A stretch of DNA of 52,007 bases from Acidobacteriota bacterium (GTDB lineage: Bacteria > Acidobacteriota > Terriglobia > UBA7540), in the NCBI GenBank assembly GCA_902812465.1, contig CADDZE010000027.1:1-52007 (forward strand), given 5' to 3'. Position numbers and translations under genes: made by a program. Shown piece by piece: positions 46,160 to 52,007 of this stretch. Position 1 is the first letter of the stretch; the number at the start of each line of letters is the position of its first letter. The notes under the pieces were generated by a model, which saw only the letters and a list, made by a program, of their open reading frames with translations, did no database searches and had not been told where the DNA came from.

Positions 46160-47581
46160 ATGCGCAAGCTGGCTGCCATCGCCCTCTGTGTCTGGGGTCT
46201 GAGCCTTGTCAGTCAGCGCGGCCAGGCGATGAGCGATCCACTTCCTGCCCTGCCCACCATTAATGTCGCCGATTTTCGTCCCGAAGTGCGGGCCCAGCTT
46301 CAGGAAGCATACCAGGCGGCGCAGCAGCATCCCGCCAGTGCTGCGGCCGTTGGCAAGCTGGCGATGTTGATGGACGTCTACGACCGCCCCGGCCCCGCCG
46401 AGACGTGCTACGAGCGAGCTCACCGGCTCGACCCTGCTTCGTTCCGGTGGCTTTACGATCTTGGGTCGCTCCTGGCCAGGCAACGAAGGCGCGCGGCGGT
46501 AGACGTACTGCGGGCAGCGCTCCAGCTTCAGCCCGGCTACCTCCCAGCGCGGCTCAAGCTGGCTGACGCCCTCCTTGCCGCCGGCGACCTCGACGCCAGC
46601 GCGGTGGAGTACTCCGCCATAGCCAGGCAGTTTCCTGACGCGGCTGAGGCCTATTACGGGCTGGGACGCATCAGCGTGGCGCGCGGCCAAACCGAAGCTG
46701 CGGCTGAATACTTCCGCAAGGCGTGCGACCTTTTTCCCTCCTACGGTGCGGCACACTACGCCCTGGCGCAGGCGGAACGCCAGCTCGGGCGAAGCGCGGA
46801 AGCCGCGCAGCAACTCGCCTTGGCTGAAAAACACAAGAGTCTGGTGCCCCCGGTCAACGATCCTTTGCGTGACGAGCTGCGGGAGCTCGACCAGTCGGCT
46901 CCCTCTCACCTCGAGCGCGGTGTCCAGCTCGAGCAGGCCGGCCGCTTGCCGGACGCTATCGCCGAGCACGAGCGGGCTCTTCAGCTTGACCCTACGCTGG
47001 TGCAGGCCCACGTGAACCTCATAGCCCTCTATGGGCGAAGCGGGCAGCCGGCCAAAGCCGAGGAGCATTACCGGGCGGTGCTGAAGCTGAATCCGGAGCA
47101 GTTTCCCAAGGCCCACTATGACTACGGCGTGCTGCTCATGCAAAACCGCCACTATGCCGAAGCCGAACAGGCCTTCCGCCGGGCCATCCAGGCCGATCCC
47201 TCCTATGCCGAAGCCCATAACAACCTGGGCGTGCTCCTCGAGCGCCAGGGGCGCCTGGCCGAGGCTACCAGCGAGTTCCAGAAGGCTCTTCAAATCCAGC
47301 CCAGCTATCGCCAAGCGCACTTTAACTTGGGCAGGATATGGGTGAACCAAGGGCGATACCCGGAGGCGATCGGGGAATTTCAGAAGACTCTTTCACCCGT
47401 CGATGATCAAACGCCAGCATACCTTTATGCCTTGGGAGCCACTTACGGGCGCGCCGGTAACCGCCAGAAGGCCTTCTACTACCTCGAGGAGGCTCGCCGC
47501 GAGGCGTCAGCCCGCCGGCAGACAGGCCTCGTGGCCAGCATCGACGCCGACCTGCGCAGCTTCGAGCATGCTCAACCTTGA
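46160..47581 (+). CDS. Secreted TPR protein paired with TonB receptor 2
   Basis: A 473-residue exported protein (signal MRKLAAIALCVWGLSLVSQRGQA). About ten TPR units follow, interrupted near residue 235 by a linker (KSLVPPVNDPLRDELRELDQSAPS). Good units are LVQAHVNLIALYGRSGQPAKAEEHYRAVL and YAEAHNNLGVLLERQGRLAEATSEFQKAL. There is no Shine-Dalgarno; TAAAAT (46148-46153) ends six bases before the ATG, so the mRNA may be leaderless. It precedes the second TonB receptor gene by 314 bases on the same strand, the same gene order as in the other TPR-receptor pair. Confidence 0.85.
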   Translation: MRKLAAIALCVWGLSLVSQRGQAMSDPLPALPTINVADFRPEVRAQLQEAYQAAQQHPASAAAVGKLAMLMDVYDRPGPAETCYERAHRLDPASFRWLYDLGSLLARQRRRAAVDVLRAALQLQPGYLPARLKLADALLAAGDLDASAVEYSAIARQFPDAAEAYYGLGRISVARGQTEAAAEYFRKACDLFPSYGAAHYALAQAERQLGRSAEAAQQLALAEKHKSLVPPVNDPLRDELRELDQSAPSHLERGVQLEQAGRLPDAIAEHERALQLDPTLVQAHVNLIALYGRSGQPAKAEEHYRAVLKLNPEQFPKAHYDYGVLLMQNRHYAEAEQAFRRAIQADPSYAEAHNNLGVLLERQGRLAEATSEFQKALQIQPSYRQAHFNLGRIWVNQGRYPEAIGEFQKTLSPVDDQTPAYLYALGATYGRAGNRQKAFYYLEEARREASARRQTGLVASIDADLRSFEHAQP

Positions 47582-47895
47582 CCGCAATCGTTGAGAACGA
47601 AGGTTGACTTTCTACCACTTTGTGTATATGAAATTTGGAATCTGCCGGTATGGCTTTAAATTGGGCCCATTACAATTACTACAAGCGACGCTTTTTCAGC
47701 AATTTATACTAATTCAAGTTTGGTCTGACTCTTGCTAATTTGCCTAGGAACGTTGTACCGTGCGTTTTGCGGCATCTCCGGTGCCTCAGGGCACTTGCCA
47801 TGCCGCCATAGGAAGAGGGAAGCCGAGGCATAACTTTTACGGGCCATCGGGCTCGCGATCCAAATTTTTTGACCCTCCCGAAAGGAGCGTTCGCC
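47582..47895. other. AT-rich spacer before TonB receptor 2
   Basis: The 314 bases hold no gene. The first half is clearly more AT-rich than the surroundings, with TATACT (47705-47710) as a -10 candidate but no fitting -35. No copy of the TGAATCGATTCA palindrome is present, so this receptor may not share the control of receptor 1. Confidence 0.5.
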
Positions 47896-50800
47896 ATGAC
47901 GGGGATTAGCCGGAGAATCTGCCAGTCAACCGCGTGGGCTCTAGGTCTCATGGTGCTCTGTGCCACTGCCGTTTTCAGCCAAGGTAGCGGCACCATTAAA
48001 GGCATCGTCACCGATCCCACGGGAGCTGTGGTGCCCAACGCCGTGGTGACGGTCACCAACCAGGCGACGGGGGCGAAAGTGACGACGAGGACCACCGGAG
48101 CCGGTCTCTACGAGGTCACCTCGTTGATCCCTGGAATTTACACCGTCGAAATATCGGCGCCCGGGTTTCGCAACTATGCCAATCGCGGCGTCACCTTGAC
48201 GACGGATCAGGTGCTGGGCATCAATGCGACCCTGGAGGTAGGTTCCTCGACGCAGACCGTAACCGTGGAGGCGGCAGCGCCACTGGTGAACACGGAGGAA
48301 GGCCGAATGTCGGCTCTGGTCACCGGCTCCGAGGTGAAGAACCTGCCTCTGAACGGGCGCAATATTTACCAACTGATGCAGCTCGTTCCGGGCGCCGTCA
48401 ATTCGACTTCTGTCGACTTCGAAGCGGGAACGGGCGGTATCCAGACCAACATTAACGGCGCGCGCGCCAACTTCAATGGCTTCCTGTTTGACGGCGTTTC
48501 CAACAAGGGGCTGAGCGGCGGCTCGAACGCGCAACCAGCGCCCGATTTCGTACAGGAATTCCGCATCGAAACCAACAACTTTGACGCCCAGTACTCGAAT
48601 TCGGCCGGCTCCATCACCGATGTCAGCAGCAAGTCCGGCGGCAATGAGTTTCACGGCGACCTTTGGGAATTCTTCCGCAACGACAAGTTGAACGCCCGGA
48701 ACTTCTTTGACGGCGCCACCAAGTCCGAGTGGCGGCTGAACCAATTCGGTGGCACCCTTGGGGGGCCCATCAAGCGGGACAAGCTCTTCTTCTTCGGCGG
48801 TTACGAAGGCGAACGCTTCCGCACCGCGGCGCCCTTCCTGCAGTTCACTGAGAGTCCGGAGTTCCGGAACGCCGTCGAGACCACTAACCCCAATTCCGTG
48901 GCCGCGCTTCTTTACAAGACTTTTCCTGGACCCGCTCCCGTCAGCCAACTCAGCACGGTCGATACGATCGTCAATAACAACGTCAGTGGCGGCGATATCG
49001 GCGCTACGATCGGTGCTCCTTACGCGCTTGGCACCCTGCTGAGTGACGCCTACCTCGGTTACACCGATCCTTGCTTCCTCAGCAGCTTTGTAGGAATCGG
49101 CAGCCCCGCGGGCGTGCCTAGCCTGCCTAATGTGACCTGGGGTAACCCACAAGCGTTTGCGAACGAGGCGGCAAAATTGTTCGGGGTTACACCAGCGGAG
49201 AACGCACAGATTGCGGCCAATATTGCCGCCGGCTGCCCGGGGTCTGGCTTCGTCGCCCCGCCGGTGCAAGCGGGAGCCATTTCGCGTTCCGCGATCATGA
49301 ACGGGTACGTGAACGCGGCCGGCTCCACCCGGGCTAAGGGGGTCTTCTACAACGGCGATCAGTACATCGTCCGCCTGGATTACCAGGGCGAGAAGACCCG
49401 GATGTTCGGCCGCTTCTACTTCCTGCTGCAGAAGAACCCCAACGTCTCGCCCGTCACCGGCATCCGTGGGTTCACCGCTCCGGCTTCGTCCTCCTCCCCG
49501 GGTGCGGCCTATAGCTTTGTCCACTCGTTCACGCCCACGGTGGTGAATACATTTCACGCTGGTTTCACGCGCGGCCAGTCGGCCGTCACGCCCACCAAAT
49601 CGCAGTTTGGTGTGCCCAACATCAGCTTTGACACGGGCGAGCCCAGCTTCGGGGCTTATAACGGCTATCCGCAGTTCTTCAACGAAGATGTCTTTAACTT
49701 TCGCGACATGGTGACCATGGTCAAGGGTACGCACTCCCTCAAAGTGGGAGGCGAGTTCAAGCGCAACTATGAAAACAGCGAGTTTGACGTAGGACGCCCC
49801 AGCTACAGCTTTGCGGACCCGGTCTTTTTCGCCAACGACCTGCCCTACCTGGAGGCAGCGGGGGTAAACCCCGAGCTGACCTCGGGAAAAGCATCGCATA
49901 TCGACACCAACATTCGCGCTTGGCGCAACTATGAGGTGGGATGGTTCGTGCAGGACGATTGGAAGGTGAAGAAGAACCTCACTCTGAACCTGGGACTGCG
50001 CTGGGACTTCTTCAGCCCCCATACGGAGAAGTACCACCACGCCACCCGGTTCGTTTTCGGCCCCGGCAGCAATCCTATAGCCCGGCTCGCCAGTATTAAC
50101 TGCCAAGCGTTCATTGGCTCCAACTGCCTGGCCCCGGCGGGCGACACATTTACCCCGAACGGTGGCTTCACCACCGCACCGTCCCTCTTCCCTGCTCATT
50201 ACAAGAACTTCGCGCCACGCTTCGGCTTCGCCTGGGATCCCTTCGGGAATGGCAAGACTGCGATCCGTGGCGGAGCGGCCATCTCTTATGAAGCCAGCTT
50301 CTACAATGCTCTGTCGAATTCCCGCTGGAACCTTCCGTTCTATGCGTTTAACGAGGCCTGCCCGGTCTTCTGCGGCGTCCCGGGTTTGCCCACTTACGGG
50401 CCCACCAGCGCCAATGGCACTCCAACGGGGGCAGCCCCCACGTTCAGCGGCCCGCCCGATAACGTCGGACAAGGGCCTGCGGGAGCGGGGTTTGCCGGCA
50501 ACATCATGGGATGGCTCTCGGCTAATCCCAACGTCGCCTCGCTCACGGGTATTCCGAGCCCCACCTATCAGCTTCCCTACATCGAGCAATTCTTCTTCGG
50601 CATTCAGCGTGAGTTGACTCCCTCCACCGTGCTGGAGATTAATGGCGTGGGCACGCTCTCGCGCCACCTGTTCTGGGCTGAGGACCCGAACCGCGTGGTG
50701 GGCGGAAAACAGCGGCCCGCCGGTACAGTCTTCAATCCTTGCACTGGCACGTATGCCAGCGGCTCGCCTCCGCAAGTCAATCCGTGCTTTGGCCATCTTC

Positions 50801-51654
50801 GCACCTGGGAGACGAGTGTCAACTCCAGCTACGAAGGCCTTCAGGTTAGCCTTACGCGCAAGTTCAGCCGGGGGCTGGCCTTCACGACGAACTACACTTA
50901 CAGCCATTCGATTGACTTGCGCTCCACTTGGCATGGCTTGAGCAGTGGGGGCTCGGCAACGGACTCCAACGCCGTGGGCGAGTCGGGCTATTCGTATGAC
51001 CCGAACGCCCTCTATCTGGAACGGGCAAGTTCCCTGTTTGATATCCGCCACCGCGTGGTGGGCGATGTCCAATGGGAGTTTCCATGGCTCAAATCCCAAC
51101 GGGGTTTGACCGGACACATACTGGGAGGCTGGACAATTAACACCGCCGTCAGCCTCCAGACTGGTTTCCCGTTCACGGTTGGCGCTCGGAAAGACTTCAA
51201 TGGCGACGGTGTTCGGTCCGACCGGCCCAATACACCCAGCTTCGGTAACTTCAAGTACTTCAATTCGACTGATTTCGAGGCGGGCTCCGGCCCCAAGGGA
51301 TTGAGCGTGATGCAAGCTCTGGGCCCCGCCAATCCGAATGCCACTTGCGCTACGGCCAACACAACCGGCTGCATGGGGGTATTCCCCATCCCAGCTCCGG
51401 GTACCGTAGGCAATCTCGGGCGCAACACCTTCCGAGGACCGGGCTTTGCCGAGACGGATATGTCGCTGTTTAAGCACATCCCCATCGGCTCCAGCGAGGC
51501 CCGCTACCTCGAGTTCCGGGCTGAGTTCTTTAATATCTTCAATCGCACCAACCTCAATCCGCCCGTCGCGAATCTCAGCGATGGCAGCTTCGGACTAGCG
51601 ACCAGCGCCGCTGACCCGCGCGAGATTCAGTTCGGGCTGAAGCTCTACTTCTAG
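47896..51654 (+). CDS. Oar-like TonB-dependent outer-membrane receptor 2
   Basis: A 1252-residue receptor. A signal peptide (STAWALGLMVLCATAVFSQ) is followed by a carboxypeptidase-regulatory-like domain (about 27-110, GTIKGIVTDPTGAVVPNAVVTV), a plug (MSALVTGSEVKNLPLNGRNIYQLMQLVPGA ... FDGVSNKGLSGGSNAQPAPDFVQEFRIETNNFDAQYSNSAG) and a very large barrel ending QFGLKLYF. ATG 47896 follows AAAGGAG; an upstream in-frame start at 47869 has none. The ligand is unknown; this family imports polysaccharide fragments, peptides or chelates. A good terminator follows, so it ends its transcript. Confidence 0.9.
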   Translation: MTGISRRICQSTAWALGLMVLCATAVFSQGSGTIKGIVTDPTGAVVPNAVVTVTNQATGAKVTTRTTGAGLYEVTSLIPGIYTVEISAPGFRNYANRGVTLTTDQVLGINATLEVGSSTQTVTVEAAAPLVNTEEGRMSALVTGSEVKNLPLNGRNIYQLMQLVPGAVNSTSVDFEAGTGGIQTNINGARANFNGFLFDGVSNKGLSGGSNAQPAPDFVQEFRIETNNFDAQYSNSAGSITDVSSKSGGNEFHGDLWEFFRNDKLNARNFFDGATKSEWRLNQFGGTLGGPIKRDKLFFFGGYEGERFRTAAPFLQFTESPEFRNAVETTNPNSVAALLYKTFPGPAPVSQLSTVDTIVNNNVSGGDIGATIGAPYALGTLLSDAYLGYTDPCFLSSFVGIGSPAGVPSLPNVTWGNPQAFANEAAKLFGVTPAENAQIAANIAAGCPGSGFVAPPVQAGAISRSAIMNGYVNAAGSTRAKGVFYNGDQYIVRLDYQGEKTRMFGRFYFLLQKNPNVSPVTGIRGFTAPASSSSPGAAYSFVHSFTPTVVNTFHAGFTRGQSAVTPTKSQFGVPNISFDTGEPSFGAYNGYPQFFNEDVFNFRDMVTMVKGTHSLKVGGEFKRNYENSEFDVGRPSYSFADPVFFANDLPYLEAAGVNPELTSGKASHIDTNIRAWRNYEVGWFVQDDWKVKKNLTLNLGLRWDFFSPHTEKYHHATRFVFGPGSNPIARLASINCQAFIGSNCLAPAGDTFTPNGGFTTAPSLFPAHYKNFAPRFGFAWDPFGNGKTAIRGGAAISYEASFYNALSNSRWNLPFYAFNEACPVFCGVPGLPTYGPTSANGTPTGAAPTFSGPPDNVGQGPAGAGFAGNIMGWLSANPNVASLTGIPSPTYQLPYIEQFFFGIQRELTPSTVLEINGVGTLSRHLFWAEDPNRVVGGKQRPAGTVFNPCTGTYASGSPPQVNPCFGHLRTWETSVNSSYEGLQVSLTRKFSRGLAFTTNYTYSHSIDLRSTWHGLSSGGSATDSNAVGESGYSYDPNALYLERASSLFDIRHRVVGDVQWEFPWLKSQRGLTGHILGGWTINTAVSLQTGFPFTVGARKDFNGDGVRSDRPNTPSFGNFKYFNSTDFEAGSGPKGLSVMQALGPANPNATCATANTTGCMGVFPIPAPGTVGNLGRNTFRGPGFAETDMSLFKHIPIGSSEARYLEFRAEFFNIFNRTNLNPPVANLSDGSFGLATSAADPREIQFGLKLYF

Positions 51655-52007
51655 TAGTCACGACTGAGCGCATCGGTGGAGGCCAGGAGCGGTGCTCTTG
51701 GCCTCCGTGGTGCTCTTGTTCTTTCGCGAACCCACCGACCTGCCAAATACACTTCCCGCGCGTCAAACCCAAGCTTGGGCTGGGCTTCCCGGTTAGCCGG
51801 CTTGTCTGCCGCTCCTGTCAGCCATCTGTGCGGACTGCGGCTTTCCATCGTCCTCTTGGAAGCTAACCGCGAAGCCCTCCCTTGCTTGCTCGTGCGTTGT
51901 TTTGGGTTGGTAGCTGTGAATTTCTGTTTTGTGTTTTCTGGCCTCCGGTGGTGGCTAGGGTAGGCGATCTATGTATTTTCAATCACTTGGTGGCTTCGAA
52001 CCTGTCG
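51655..52007. other. Window-end spacer
   Basis: After the terminator no gene is supported. Near 51969-52007 TTTTCAATCAC matches the left part of copy B of the recurring element, but the right part diverges and the window ends. Confidence 0.4.
51678..51706 (+). terminator. Terminator hairpin after TonB receptor 2
   Basis: GGAGGCCA (51678-51685) pairs with TGGCCTCC (51699-51706). Inside it, GAGC (51687-51690) pairs with GCTC (51694-51697), leaving one G-U pair and a 3-base loop: a 13-bp stem 24 bases after the stop. A modest T-rich stretch (CTTGTTCTTT) follows about eight bases later. Confidence 0.65.

Noticed and set aside
45923-47350. Minus-strand open frame of 475 codons opposite TPR gene 2
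   Set aside because: No recognisable feature; the plus-strand TPR pattern and signal peptide are unambiguous.
47941-51477. Minus-strand open frame of 1178 codons opposite TonB receptor 2
   Set aside because: It is the antisense of a clear receptor gene. It has no signal, domain or repeat pattern and follows from high GC at third codon positions leaving the opposite frame open.
51985-52007. tRNA T-arm (GGTTCGAAGCC on the minus strand) at the window end
   Set aside because: The bases flanking the TTCGAA do not form a 5-bp T-stem, and no acceptor stem is visible.

Overview
The window is GC-rich chromosomal DNA, most likely from an Acidobacteriota member. The clues are two very long Oar-type TonB-dependent receptors with an N-terminal carboxypeptidase-regulatory-like domain, many secreted TPR proteins, a sedolisin (S53) peptidase, a short ProRS, a GT4/amylo-1,6-glucosidase pair and a GH36 enzyme. 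This placement is inferred from gene content only. I see no insertion sequence, prophage, CRISPR array, rRNA or tRNA gene.

Layout. (1) 1-7.6 kb, plus strand: housekeeping genes ispH, ggt, a TIM-barrel isomerase, asnS, an arginase and ddl. (2) 7.6-11.3 kb, minus: an alpha-glucan pair (GT4 glycosyltransferase, then a bacterial glycogen-debranching-type enzyme). (3) 11.7-14.2 kb, plus: a decayed arsenite methyltransferase gene overlapping a small membrane-protein gene, then the large subunit of a split B12-dependent methylmalonyl-CoA mutase. (4) 14.3-19.0 kb, minus: a secreted amidohydrolase, leuB and leuA. (5) 19-27.5 kb, mostly minus: a long repeat-bearing spacer, a small secreted protein, thiL, mgtC-like, GH36 alpha-galactosidase, a TPR protein and a sedolisin. 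(6) 27.9-37 kb, mostly plus: queA, proS, a small membrane protein with a class A penicillin-binding protein, a TPR protein, a tandem GNAT (minus) and an LpxL-type acyltransferase. (7) 37-51.7 kb: a nutrient-uptake island. A lacI-family regulator gene (plus) faces a minus-strand run of TPR protein, TonB receptor and glycosidase-like/SUMF1 fusion. Downstream of lacI lies a second TPR-TonB receptor pair (plus).

The most interesting part is the last region. A perfect 12-bp LacI-type palindrome sits just downstream of a TTGACA promoter that reads into the TPR-TonB receptor genes, so the regulator, its probable operator and its probable targets are all visible. Each giant receptor is paired with a secreted TPR protein; because SusD is itself TPR-based, these may be functional counterparts of SusD. 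Other observations: a recurring intergenic element found upstream of several genes and always in the same direction as the downstream gene, a Pho-box-like direct repeat before the sedolisin, TANAAT-N6-ATG arrangements that suggest leaderless mRNAs, and a thiL reading frame that extends upstream of its first ordinary start codon.
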